In this document: positions 33,190 through 45,999 of the stretch, piece after piece
Numbering within the stretch: the stretch's first letter is position 1
Layout of the letters: each line of letters opens with the position of its first letter
Assembly (NCBI RefSeq): GCF_921293095.1
Contig: NW_025791658.1
Location: 2,852,001-2,916,000 of the forward strand
Length of the DNA stretch: 64,000 nt
Origin: Ischnura elegans
Lineage: Eukaryota > Arthropoda > Insecta > Odonata > Coenagrionidae
Reading direction: 5' to 3'
Translations under genes and position numbers: made by a program
Notes under the pieces: model-generated
What the model was told of the DNA's origin: nothing
What the model saw: the letters and a program-made list of their open reading frames with translations, nothing else
Database searches by the model: none

Positions 33190-35360
33190 GCATTGTTTCC
33201 CACGGCTTTCTGCAGAGATTACTACAGGGTAAAGTATATTTCAGTTCATGTCTTATATTTAAAACATAAAAAATAGAGTTACTACATACATTATTACAGG
33301 ATACGTTACATATTTTAGGCGGTGGTACATATATTAAATATACAATATGTTTAAAAAAACAATTTAATATAAGTTAAGGTATATTTAAGTTCATAGCCTA
33401 TATTTAAAACAAACAACTATAACTTTAGCTTAAAATAAGTACAATTTTTTTCACTGCGTTACAATATAAAAACTTTTCTTCATTTTAACAATTACCGTAA
33501 GATTACTAAACACATTTTTAAAGGATACGGTATATATTTTAGGCGTGGCACATATATTAAATATAAAATATGTTTAAAAAACAATTTAACATAGGTTAAG
33601 GTATATTAAAGTTCATAGCTTACATTTAAAACATACAACTATAACTTCAGCTTAAGATTTATAGTTTAAAAAATTTCACCGCGTTACAATATAAAAAACT
33701 TTCTTCATTTTAACACTTTCCGTAAGATTACTACACACATTATTATAGGATACGATATATATTTTACGCGGTGGGACATTTATTAAACATAAAATATGTT
33801 AAAAAACAATTTAATAAAGGTTACGGTGTATTTTAGTTCATACTTTATATTTAAAACGCACAGCTAGAACTTTAGCTGAAGATTTATAAATACAAAAAAA
33901 ATTTCCACCGCTTTACGGTCTAAAAATGTTCTTAATTTTCCCACTTACCGTCAGATTACTACACATAATATTACAGGATGCGATATTAATATTTCATGTG
34001 ATAGCAAATATTTAAAATATATAAGTTCAAATTTCAAAAGAGATTTTAAAAAATCACTGTTTTCCACCGGGCTACATTCTTTTTTTTTTCATTGAGACTT
34101 TTCTTTTGATTATTACACAGATTAGAACAGCGTAAGATGTATTTCCGCTAATGGATAATATTTAAATTAGATAACTTAAAAGTTAACCATAGGCAAATTA
34201 TTCACGGTTTTACACAGGATAAAAACTCAAAATATTATCTTTCTGACTTCTCGTTAGATTATTACGGATATTAATCCAGTGTAAGTTATTTTTCAAGTCA
34301 TTGCTAACATTAAAAATACATTACTTAAAATTTCAGTATAGATAGAATCTTCATGGGCTTTCTCCGGGTTAAAACTTCAAAATTTTGTTTTTTCATACTT
34401 TTCGTTCGAATGTTAAGAGATTAGTACAAGTGCAAGTATAATTCAGGTGATATTTAGTTTTTCAAACATACAATTTAATAATTCCCTACACGCAGATTCT
34501 TCATGAGTTTTCTCCGGGTTAAAAAAAACATAGGCTTTTCTTAGCCTTTTATTATAATACTAGACCATTAATACAGGGCAATTTGCAGAAAATATCAAAT
34601 ATTTAAAATATAGATCTTAATATTTCCGAACAGATTAATTCTCTAAGGCTATTTGTCAGGTAACAACAAAAATATTTTCTTTCTGACTTCTCGTTAAATT
34701 ATTACGCAGAGTAATTGAGAGTAAGTTATTTTTCAGGTAATAAATAATATTAAAAATACACCACTTAAAATTTTATTTTGGAAAAAATCTTCACGGGCTT
34801 TTTCCGGGTTAAAATTTCCAAATTCTTTTTTCTGACTTTTCGTTCGAGTTCTACACTGATTAGACAGGGTAAACTACAATTCAGGTGATACATAATTTTA
34901 AATGTACACCTTTAAAATTGCCTACACAAAAATTCTTCACGGGTTTTATCCTGGTGATAATAAAGCATTGGATTTTTCAGCCTTTTCGCTACATTGCCGC
35001 ACCGATTAGTACAGAATATAATTGCACAGAAAATATCTAATATCTAAAATGTACAACTTAAAATTTCACAACTGATAAATTGGGTTTTAAATCACTTTCT
35101 TTACGAGTTGTATGCACTAACTTTTCACTACAATATTGTACAACTGAAAATATTGTTGAAAATATTTCGCTGTTCTAAAGTGCAGGAAAAATAGTACTTA
35201 TAAATAATTTTATTTATCCTAGAAGAGTATATTTGCCACTCCAATATTTGAAAACAAAATTCTTCACATGTTCAAGCCGGGTTACAATATCAAAATTTGC
35301 CTTTTTCAGACATATCGTTAGGTTAATTGCCGAAAGAACTCCCCTGTCCATTATTTCTTA
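33190..35360. repeat. Decayed tandem array, about 228-bp then about 147-bp units
   Basis: Landmark (T/C)CCGGGTTA-type phrases followed by ACTTTTC recur at about 33455, 33680 and 33910, then at 34060, 34205, 34357, 34507, 34648, 34797, 34938 and 35270. GATTATTAC and ATATTTAAAATATA phrases keep step. Units are strongly diverged from one another. Confidence 0.7.
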
Positions 35361-35735
35361 GTTTTCGATTAGAGTATTTTAACGGAACTGTGGCAATTAT
35401 GTACATTGTAATCCGCTGTAACACCCGAGAATAACTCCATCCGCAGGAAAAATTCAAAATACTTCATTATAATTTACTTCTCTCTTTATTATTGTCACCG
35501 ATAATATCCTTCTATATATAATATAATATCCTTCCGAAAAATTGGAATGACAAATATACATTTTTTTCGCATGAATCATCGCAGTGAAAGTATAAAGCTA
35601 ATTGTTTATAAGTACTATTTTTCCAGCACTTCAGAACAGCGAAATATTTTTAACAATATTTTCAGTTATATATTATTGTGGTAAAAACGTTGGTGCATAC
35701 AACTCGTAAAGAAAGTGATTTAAATTTATCTTGCC
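35085..35735. repeat. Inverted repeat, about 130-bp arms
   Basis: 35085-35215 (AAATCACTTTCTTTACGAGT, then TTGTTGAAAATATTTCGCTG) is the reverse complement of 35590-35735 with few differences. The 375-bp spacer holds the end of the decayed array. Confidence 0.75.
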
Positions 35736-35804
35736 ACAACTGCGCAATTAAATGATTGATTGAGGCGTAACTTGGTGAAAGCGATTTATAATTAAATTAA
35801 AAAG

Positions 35805-35995
35805 AAGAACTTTGTGCTTTTACATTAATATTTATTCACGACCATGGTTTCAACGTTAAACGTCATCATCGTTAGACGTCATCATCGTTATCATCATCAA
35901 CGTTAGACGTCATCATCACGTGATGATTACGTCTAACGTTGAAACCATGGCCGTGAATAAATATGAATGTGAAAGCACAAAGTTCTTCTTTTTAA
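35805..35995. repeat. Palindrome with a short tandem repeat at its centre
   Basis: Arms 35805-35868 and 35930-35995 (GAACTTTGTGCTTT, GACCATGGTTTCAACGTT) are near-perfect reverse complements. The centre has repeats of CGTTAGACGTCATCAT. Confidence 0.8.
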
Positions 35996-37058
35996 CTTAA
36001 CTTAGAAATTAGTTTTGTTGCGCCTTTCAACAATATAGTGAATATTAAGTTTGCCAAAATATTAAACATTGGGTTATCCACTATTTGAAAATTCGAATAA
36101 CTTTATGACTTTTGCTGTTTTTCGCAGTCAATTATAAGTGCACTATCTATTTTTCGCACGTCTGGTTTCGATTTTTATGTTAAACCTTCAAAATGGGATA
36201 TGGGTGATAATCACGATCGAAAATAATAGCAACCGATCGATATGAATCATAATTATTCGATTATTTTTCTCCCTTTCGATAGTGAATGGGGTAGGATAAT
36301 GAATTATTTCGAACATTAACGTCACTTCACCAGATTTATTGCTTATTGCGCTGAAGATAGCTCGTATTACCTGTCGCTTTTACGACTATGAAACAGAGAC
36401 AGAACGTTTCCAACCGCAATTTTGTCATTCCGACCATTTTTACGGTGAAATACGAGAGCAAATAACTGTTAATTACTGAAATGTTAGTTTCAATGCGTTT
36501 GGCTACTATTTTTAATCAGTTTATGGAGAAGGAAGTACTCAAATTGTTGGGCAAATGTCAATATATCCAAAGACTATCAATGATCTGTATTCTTAGCCGA
36601 CCCTACATAATATCGTATCGTAGCGATAAAATTAAGTTTCTTTTCACCCAATTAATAATTTGATACCGCCCTATTGCATTTTTTCTGTGTTCTTCCTTAC
36701 TCTTTGGACCCTAGAAGCTAAATGTTTACGTTTGAACAATGTTTAATAAATCATTGTTGTAGTCGAATGACCAATGAGTAGAAATATATATGATAATTCC
36801 TTATGGAGTGTCGGCAAGATATTACACAAATGCTTAAAGTCCAGCGTTCCACCTTTTTTGCGAGGATAATAGTGCGGATTTTTGCATGGGAATGACTCAC
36901 ACTACAGCCTGGTTTACATCGGCTTGTTCCCAGCGCAATTTCATGTAGTTCCTAGAAGTATAGGTGAGAGGTTCCCTTGTAAGAAGGAATTCAATTCTTT
37001 TCTTTAAAATTGAACTTTATTCCATTCCTAGAATTAATTAAATCCACACGCCTATCTC
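35996..37058. other. Unassigned stretch
   Basis: No gene or known repeat recognised. Confidence 0.4.
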
Positions 37059-37755
37059 TTAACACTAGAATGCAGGGAATTTGGCATACCCCAAGAATGC
37101 CGGGATGGTGTCATTATGACACCCATGTTTATATAGCCGTGTTATGTTGCAGATAATTCTTTTCTTAATCGTTAGTGTTAAAGCGTCATCTTCATTGTAA
37201 TACTTGTTTTTGGTTCCTGAATATTTTCAAAAAAATAATGTTTTTTGTGTGTCGACGTGTGTAGTGTATATAAAAGTGTGTATTGCATAATAAAATAAGT
37301 GTCGTCGCGGCAAAATTTGGCTGGTTTCAAGGAAAACCATTCGTAAAATAGAGCGGAATATACTTATCTCACGAACTAATAAATTTTCGAAAAAATTATA
37401 TACATATAATATTTATTGAATTTATGTAAAACATAAAACAATCATGAAGGTGTGCTATTCTAAAATACTGATTTGGCTAGTAATAATCAAACTGCATCCC
37501 AAGAAGTACCTAAACTGAACGAAGAAATGATAAAATATAATGGGTGTCAAAATGACTCCCTCCGGCATCCAAGGTAAATTTGATTTTTAGGCCGGAAAAA
37601 AGAGAGGGGGTGTCCCTAACACAGTCGTCTTATAGAGCCTTAAAAATGATTAAAAGTCACGAAATAATTCATTCTACAACACTTTTTAAAGGCCAGCTTT
37701 AAAAAAATGTTCGCGGAGGGTGTCAAAATGACACCCTTCGGCATTCTAGTGTTAA
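37059..37755. mobile_element. TTAA-type element (697 bp) with TTAACACTAGAATGC ends
   Basis: TTAACACTAGAATGC at left and GCATTCTAGTGTTAA at right are exact inverted repeats including TTAA, followed inward by GGTGTCATTATGACACC and GGTGTCAAAATGACACC palindromes. No transposase. This is the cleanest piggyBac-type terminus in the window. Confidence 0.8.
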
Positions 37756-37824
37756 TGTTTTTTAAAACTTCTTTATTCTTCCTCTTTATCTTTTTAATGG
37801 TACAAAAGATTATCTGAACTGAGA

Positions 37825-37856
37825 GTATATACTATACTATACTATACTATACTATA
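37825..37856. repeat. ACTAT microsatellite
   Basis: About six tandem copies of the pentamer ACTAT. Confidence 0.95.
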
Positions 37857-38189
37857 CGGGCCCTTAGACCCGTATTCTAAGTCGACCCTAAATATTCATT
37901 CCGACATAACAAGAGGCCCCTACATGCCTTTCTCAGTCGAATCTACATAAATGGTAGGGGGTGATTCCGTCGTCAACAACTCATAAATGATGTACATGAT
38001 GACGCAGCGCCAATTTTCCACTCTGGTTATGTAATGGGAACTAACTATGAAACTAAGAAAAGACGTCCGATAATTTTCGGGCGCATTGTTAGGGCAACGG
38101 CTCAAGGTAAATAAACAATCAGTGTCGTCCGTCAGGTCGTGTCGATACCTTAATTATAGCTACAAATACTCTCATATCGAGCCTAAATT

Positions 38190-38680
38190 AGCATTTTCCA
38201 ATTTATTTTGGCCAAATTAAGATGAATTTTTGAAAAAAAATGTTTTCATCGCATTATATGATTTTCACAATGCTGCGTATACGCAACTCCGGTTAAATAA
38301 ATACAAAAAAGTAATTTTTAAAAACTTAGGTTACATCTTTTATTTTTTATCTCGATTTGCACACTCGACATCTTCGCCGGGAGTTATCAGTATTCCTTCG
38401 GAGGAAATTCCCCATTCTGCCTTTCAACGGACATGCTGCGATATGTCATTTTTCTTAGGGTGTCTCGTATGTGCGCATCGATTTTTATGCCAAACGCCAT
38501 CAGTCATAAAAATACAATAATATGAATGAAAATGTTGGTGGAAATGACAATATTAGAACTACAGATACTTCAAAAAAAGTCAGTAAATCGAAGAAAAAAT
38601 TATTCTGAAGTAGAAAATTGTTATGAGAATTAGGATTCAATAATGTTGCGTTAACGCAACGCTGGGGATTAATGGGTTAA
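38190..38680. mobile_element. TTAA-type short element, left-truncated second copy
   Basis: It matches 23869-24369 closely, including both near-terminal palindromes, and ends GGATTAATGGGTTAA. About 50 bp of the left end are missing. Confidence 0.8.
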
Positions 38681-38857
38681 TAAAATATACCTCAGAAAGC
38701 CGTAAAAATCACCATTTTGAACCATTTATCTTAAAATTCCTTAATGTATTAATCTCGCACCTGCCGCTTATCCCGGGGGGTATTCCATACCGCACACACC
38801 GCGGTATTAGTTGCACCTAAACCCCCCACCCTTAATTCCTGGCTGCGCCCCTAGACT
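38681..38857 (-). repeat. Dispersed repeat with poly-C/G run, copy 1
   Basis: Its reverse complement matches 40138-40325: CGCAGC(C)AGGAATTAAGG, GGTTTAGGTGCAACTAATA, GGATAAGCGGCAGGTGCGAG and TTACGGCTT. It directly abuts the TTAA element's right edge. Confidence 0.75.
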
Positions 38858-39814
38858 TTCGTAGACTATACTACTGAATGCAAAGTAGCTGGAAGACTTT
38901 TTCATATAAACTGGCATTAATTTGTTGTTGATTTTTTTTCGAGGACACTCGTGCCATATTTATGCACTATTTCCAATTATCAAATAGTTTCTCAAGGATA
39001 AAAAAGTCAATTACGTCACGAAAAAGCACAACGTGGTTTTTTTTAATTGACGCTACGCTACGAATGTTTGTGATTTCAATTACTAATTCATGATCAAGTA
39101 ACAGTTTTTCAATTCAATGGTAACACCGGCAACAGTGATGAACCCATTCGAAATTTAAACCCGCTTCCAAGGGGTCGAAAAAGTTTATTACGTCACCGCA
39201 AAATATATTCACTCCAAAGGCAGGAATCGACTTGTTAAAATGGTTCGAAATTGTGTGTGATCCGATCGTACGTGGTGCGCCATTTATTTTTTCAATTGTT
39301 TTCTTTTTTTCATTCCTGTTCGCGAACGAATCGATCTCGCGGGTGACGCTCTCGTGTAGTCATTTGTTTCCTTCCGGTTCCGCGCCCTCCCACCAAGCGA
39401 CGGTGTCATCGCGGCTGTTTCGATGCCCATATGGATGGCTCAGCTGAAAGAGTATTTCCCTATCCCCTACCGATTCCAAACATTATTGGCGGCAATAAAT
39501 AAAATAACGTGTTGTTTTTGTTTTTTTTTATTGATTTATACCTTTTTTCGAGCGGGTTTTACGGGTTATTCAGGAAGATATAGCACGTGGATCCGCGGGA
39601 ATAAGATGTCAAATTCGTCGTTCATTACGTTTTTCCCCGCGGGCAGTTAAACAGAGCAACAACGCTGGCCGCAGTCATTATGCTTCCGGGCAGAGTCAAT
39701 TTCAATGCAGGATTGCTCCGTTATCGCTTCCCGTTCGTCTTTTTTTTCTCGTAACTGTCGATGGGTTGGTAAATACTATTTTCTCCACTGCAATGTACAA
39801 CTTCCTGACGAAAC
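38858..39814. other. Unique stretch, GC-richer at 39.2-39.7 kb
   Basis: No convincing exon. Open frames at 39232-39650 are short and hydrophobic. The unique, CpG-containing sequence is a candidate regulatory island within the presumed first intron. Confidence 0.35.
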
Positions 39815-41290
39815 ATTAACACGTAGACTATAGACGGAGGTACTACGTTGAATTTGAAGGGCTAAAAACTTCACTTAGCACTTTATTTAGCTTAGTTACA
39901 TAGGAATTTCTCTAAAATACGTAATAATTTAGAATTCGGGAATAAAATACGTCACATAAGTCGTTTTTTATCCACGATGTTAAATGGTTGTACAGAGAGG
40001 AAGGAATTATATTGAATTTAAAGATGTAAACACGTCACTTACCACATTATTAAGAGCTGTTACGTAGAAATTTCTGTAAAATACCTAATAATTTAGAATT
40101 TAGAGGTAAAATACACCACATAAGTCATTGTTCACAGGGGCATAGCTAGAAATTAAGGCTGGGGGGGGGGGTTTAGGCGCAACTAATAGCGTCGTGTGTG
40201 GGGATATGGAATACCCACCAGGATAAGCGGTAGGTGCGAGATTAATAAATTGAGGAATTTTACGATAAATGCATGAAATTGGTGAGTTTTACGGCTTCTT
40301 GAGGGATATTTTATTAATCCTTACACTATTCTATAAGTAATATAAATCCAATTAAGTAAAATGGATTTTAATTCTAAAATTTCTCTGAGCTCTACGGGTT
40401 TTTTTTTCACCGGTAGTTCAATCACGAAGTTAAATAGTTGGACACAGAGGAAGGTATTCTATTGAATTTAATAATAAGAGAACACGTCACTTATCACATC
40501 GTTAGGAATTTCTGTAAAATACCTATTAATTTTGAATTGAAGGGTAAAATATGTCAAATAAGTCGTTGTTTATCCACGATGTCCAATGGTTGGGCACAAA
40601 GGAAGCTATTATATTGACTTTAAACAAGTAAACACAACACTTAGCACTATACTTATCGTTGTTACCTTGGAATTTTCCGATGATTGCCTAATAATTTGTA
40701 ATTTAAAAGTATATTACGTTCAGTATTTTTTAGTTTCTTCACGATGTTCAAATGTAGAATATAGAGGATGGTAATGTATTAAATTTGAAGACGCCAACAA
40801 GTCACTTGGCACATTATCCATCCCCGTTACGTGGGAATTTCCTAAGAATAAGTATAAATTTGGAAATTAAGAGTTTATTACGTCACATATTCCGTATTTA
40901 TCTCACGACGCTAACACCTAAAATATAGAAGAAGGTTGGCACATTATTCATCCCTTTTCCCTGGTAATTTCCTAAGAATAAGTAAAAATATGGAAATTAA
41001 GTTCATAATATGTAACATATTTCGTAGTTAATTGAGAATGCTAAAACCTATAATAGAGGAGAAGTTTTGAACGTCACTTTGAACCTAATTAGTCGTTGTT
41101 TTCTTCTCATAAAAATACGAAATTATTTGGGATTTAAAAGTAAATTACGTTAAATACTCTGTAGTTAAGTTCCGATGTTAAAACGTAGAAAAGATAGGAT
41201 GGTCATGTATTGAATTTGAAGACGTACACATTTCACTTGGCACCACATTTATTGCTGTTACTCGCAATATTTATACGAATGCGATATCTT
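39815..41290. repeat. Diverged tandem array, about 155-165-bp unit
   Basis: (G)AATTT(G/A)AAG...CAC(T)TCACTT followed by TTGTTAC, GGAATTT and AAATACGTAATAATTT recurs at about 39849, 40014, 40464, 40615, 40780, 41060 and 41215. A dispersed repeat (40138-40325) sits inside the array. Confidence 0.7.
40138..40325 (+). repeat. Dispersed repeat with poly-G run, copy 2
   Basis: Inverted partner of 38681-38857. It contains an 11-base G run at about 40161 and interrupts the 160-bp tandem array. Confidence 0.75.
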
Positions 41291-41324
41291 TATTAGTTTC
41301 AGAGATATCGTTTGGCTCGTAAAA

Positions 41325-42380
41325 TAATACATAACCTCGGTCCCATTATGGTCCATAGGGACATGTGTGTGTCCCATTACATTAAAACACTAATTTTTGG
41401 AAAAATTAAAGCACAAATTCGGAGTTTTTCGTACTAGCTACGCAGCCTAGGTACACATAAGGTATAAACCGAAAACCCTGTTATAATTGACCTTCTAATT
41501 GATTTGTTATAAACTATCACATTTCCACTTCGTATATAGCATTTCAAGTGAAGGCTATTCACTCTGTGAAAACTACAACAACTAAAGTATATCTAAAAAT
41601 AATTTAAAACTAGAAGCCAGAGGCCTATTCATCAATAGAACCAATAGGGTAGTTTCCTTCATCAAAGAAAAGGAAATGCATTTATTGCGATTCCTTGCCC
41701 ACCATTAGTGTATTCATAATATACAAATTAGCTCGTTTTACAAATCCCAGTTTAGACGAATGGCCACGGTCAATTTTTACCTCATTTGAAAAAGGCCAGA
41801 TTGGCGCCCATGCGATGCCACTCCACGTGACGTCACAGGGACCTAGTTTCATAGTAGATAGCATTTTCACATCGTCTGAGATTACCAATGCATGCATGAG
41901 GCACAGAGCTCAGGGAAACATATCTTAATAATCACCTATTAAAACTGGCTAAGGTCGGAAAGTTTTCTTCGTTTGATAAGGTATTAATAATCCTTATTTA
42001 AGCCAAGCGCTACCTGATAGCAGGGTACTTTGCTACCTGCTAGCATCTTGCGTCGTATCAGCGCTCAAGCCTCGCCCCAAGGTCACCTCACACGCCGACA
42101 GATGGAACCAGAAATACGTCACACGGACATTTCCCATCATTCCTATTTACCCGTCGCGTTTTCGCGCGCTTGAAATTTTTCACTTTTCATTTAATCCCGA
42201 AAAATAGATATCGTCATTCGAAAATCTAAAATCGTGAAATGCTTACTCCAGGAGTAATAATCTTTCGATTTAGTCAATAAAAAATATTAGGAAACCACCC
42301 TATTCTTACAATCATACATCTTTCTATTTAATTTTGAGAGTATTTAAAAAATTTGGGACATGTCCCGTGGACCTTTAAGG
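41325..42380 (-). repeat. Dispersed repeat carrying a nested AATT element
   Basis: 41325-41642 plus 42305-42380 together match the reverse complement of 46681-47005. The end carries a GGGACATGTGT/ACATGTCCC palindromic phrase and GGACCATAA. AATT copy 4 splits it. Confidence 0.75.
41643..42304 (+). mobile_element. AATT element, copy 4 (full length)
   Basis: 662 bp with both termini. Nested in the repeat above; the unfilled counterpart at 46712-46715 reads AATT. Confidence 0.92.
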
Positions 42381-45300
42381 GTAAATGACAGGATCTGGGG
42401 GGTCAGAGCCCCCCCCCCCCCAAGGGAGCGTTAGCTAGCATTCCACATATAACTGTTGCCTTTTTTTCTTAAATTTCCGCTTAGAGTCGACTTCTAAAAC
42501 TTCGACGTCGCAATAAATTCATGACTAATTTCAATGATTACTCCACCTTTCTGCATTAATTACCTATTTTTACGCAATCACTATATTTTACTTCTAATCA
42601 CTATCGCTCTTAAGCGTAAATCATCATCACTTTTAACTTTACGCGCCGAAGAAACAATTTGATTGATGGAATGCGCCGGTCGTCAGTCAACTTTTATTTT
42701 TACGCTCAAACAGGGGAGTGAATGGAAACATAAAAACAAAAACAAAAAAACAATTGAAGATTGACGAACCATCATTTTGATCGTATTTATTACCTCTCCA
42801 TCTCCTCCGCAACGCGCTTCGTCGTTCAAATGTTTTTTTTCTCCCTCCCCCCCGTTTCGTAAAACCAACGCGTTACTGCGTCAGTGTTTTGTTTTTGCAA
42901 AAGTTTAGAATTTACGTCTCCTCGCGACCGTTCCTCATTTGGCGTCGTCGATTGTGCGAGATGAAAAAAAAACCTAATCGGTTTCGGATCCGTCGCCAGC
43001 GTTTTGTTTTATTATTTTGCGCGTGTTTTTTTTCTGTCCTTCATTTGTTTTTCTTTTTTCGTTTCGCTGATTTAGTTGACTGCCGGTGCTGACCAATTTT
43101 TCTCGATTCCGTGACGCATAGCCAACGCCGTGATGTCGCTGTATATCATCAGGGGGACTCAGTTGTTTTTCATCGGTAGCTCAAACCGCTTCAAAACGCG
43201 AAGCAATACTGTTTCCGCTGCCGTCAACGGTTTTGCCGAACTTGTTTCACGTAAATCAATCGGGAGTGTAAAATTATACGTTTGCCAAAATACAGGGTGG
43301 GCATACAGTCACACTCTGATCATAAAAAGGGTCTAGCCGGTTAAGACGGTGAAAAGTGCCCCCAGATGTTTTAAAATAAAAAATATGCACTTAAAATATA
43401 CCCTAAATAATGTTTACTCAAATTTCCATCGTTAGGTACAATGGAAATTAAACCCAAAAAAAAATTGAAACACGATTTTTCGTTTTTTAACCATATCTCC
43501 AGTTTTTATTTTTGCAAAATCTTTTTCTTGATTTTAAAATGTATATACACTACGTTCTACCATCCTCATTTTTCTTCTAAAATTTTTGATCGAAAACTAT
43601 ACTTTTGCATAAGTTTGAAATTTTCAAAATTAAATTTAAAATTTTAGGAAACAATAGGCACGCCAAAAAAATATACGTTGTTACCCCTACATCAAAGAAT
43701 AGCCCTAATTTTTTTCAGATTGTAAAAGTTGGAGGAACACTGTAAAAAAATCGAACAACTGCTTTGCGCCATTTGCATCTATGTATTCCAGGATGATATT
43801 TGATTTGATTGTTGAGAGCAACGATTGTTGATCAGTTTGTAATATTATTGATTAAGAATAAAGATTAACATAAACAATGCCTATCACACTTAGATTAATC
43901 GTAATTATGTCCAATGTCTCGTAATTATCTACAAAATCGCTGAACGCGACATAAAAAGTAATCACTTAAATACATTTAATGAAAAGAAGAGATTAACTAG
44001 ATGCGTACGTTGTAATTTTTGTGATGAAAGATTCGAAACCTTGTGTTTTTACAACGTTTTATAATACTCGCTTTCTTGTTTGCCCATCCGGGAAAATCTT
44101 GCTACTCAAATTTCAACCACTTCCTGATTTTAACTAGAGCGCTTCAATTTTCAGAATAGCTCAAAACAGGGTGACAATACAATGTTCTATCACTTTTACC
44201 ACGATCGAAATAGGACCTCGAATAATATTTCGAAGTAAAAATTAAAAATGGAGTTCTAAAAAGGGTCAATTAAATCCAATGGAGGCGCTGCCATCACAGT
44301 AGATGAAATAAAGTATCTGTTGGCAAAGCGCAAAGTACCTTATTTTTCTGTTGTTTATCTTCAACGCGATCTTGCGATTTACCTCTCCTTTTATGACTTG
44401 CTCTAAAAATTGGGCATGTCTACGTGGAATTTTCGACTTCGCACACAACATCAGCCGTTTCCATGCACCAGTCAACAATTGAATAAACAAATTGGTTTCC
44501 ACAAAACCATTTCAAATTGAATGAAGAAGTTTACAAATGGAACTTAGAGATCAAAAGATTTTAAATAAAACAGAAAGTGAGGAACTGCATAATAGTACAG
44601 TGTGTTAAGGCAATTATGCTGACTAATCCGCCACTCATAAGTCGCAATAAATGTGGAAAGCTAAAGGCTGCATTAAGCGTGTCAAAACAAAAAGCTAACT
44701 TAAGCGTAAAGAGTCTTTGCCGCCTATTGGCACAAAGAAATGAATAAACACTCTCGCTGAGCCTGTCAGTTCCGTAGCACACGACGCAAGGTTAAACTTT
44801 TTCGATGCTACAATGTTTTAATGTTTAATGTCAGTCAAAGGTTACCTATGAGACGGTATCTCCCTCCCTTGGAACCGTCACTTCCACTAATTACGCTCCC
44901 GAACATGTTTATAGACTTTTCCGACGGTCGACTGCAAAACCGCTACATCGCCTCCTCATCCGCGATTCGGAAAACTGAACGAACGACGCGTCGCGTTCGA
45001 AATAACGAGGAAAGCGGGCTCGATAATTGTCCGAAGCGAGGGCGGCGCTATTTCCCCCCCGTAGACTTACCTGTCCGCTCACCGCACCGGGCGCTAAAGT
45101 GCGGAGCTAAAAAAAACTCCAATGACGCTATTAAGGCACAATTTAGCGCCCGGTCGAAAACCGCTCGGGATTGAAAAAAAAAAAATTCGATCGTTTTACG
45201 TCTCTCCGGGTTTTCCGTGAGTTTCCGGTGCTGTTCGTACCGCGTGTTTCGGGTCTTACTAATGGCCACGGAATAACCTCCTCCCACCATACGGACATAT

Positions 45301-45435
45301 TTATGGTCGGAAATGGAATGTAGTCTGGTTCCTGCTAACCCTTATCCTGCCTTATAACCGGACATATTACGCTGTTTTGAGGGTGCTTAATACCTTCTGA
45401 GGCAAATGCATAGACGTGGTGTCATTTCATTTCTT
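42381..45435. other. Mostly unique stretch
   Basis: A C run lies at 42408-42421. No gene was recognised; frames at 42889-43336 and 44821-45174 have no family features. 45085-45160 contains an inverted CCGGGCGCTAAA/TTTAGCGCCCGG pair. 44.8-45.3 kb is conspicuously GC-rich and unique. Confidence 0.4.
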
Positions 45436-45999
45436 CTACTCTTGGAGTACTTATTTCACGCTTCTGATTTTTAAATGACGACATTCATTTTTAGCAATTG
45501 ATTTGAGAAGTGAAATTTTCAAGTGCGCGAAAACGCGACGCCTCAGTATGAATGCTGGGAAAAGCCCGTGCGACGTCATTCTGGTTCCAGCTGCCGCCGT
45601 GTGAGGCCACCTTGGTGCTAAGCTATGAGCGCCGCTACGATGCAGGCTGCTAGCAGGAAGCAGAGTTTCTTAATAACTTTCCGACCATAGACATTTTTAA
45701 AGGTGATTATTAATAGATGTTCCCTTGAGCTCTGTGCCTCATGAATGCATTGGTAATCTCAGACGATGTAAAACTCCTATCTACTCGTATAGACACCAGG
45801 TCCCTGTGACGTCACGTGGAGTGGCATCGCATGGGCGCCAATCTGAAATTTTTTAAATGAGGTTAAAATTGACCATTAACATTAGTCTGAACTGGGATTT
45901 CTAAAATCAAATAATTTGTATATTATGAATACACTAATGGTGGGTAACGAATCGCAATAAATGTCTTTCGTTTTCCTTGGTGAAGGAAACTACCCTATT
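45436..45999 (-). mobile_element. AATT element, copy 5 (truncated, internal deletion)
   Basis: Reverse orientation. The right-terminal 40 or so bases are missing, and about 60 bp including the GGCTTAAATAAGG segment are deleted. It ends normally at ACCCTATT. Confidence 0.88.
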
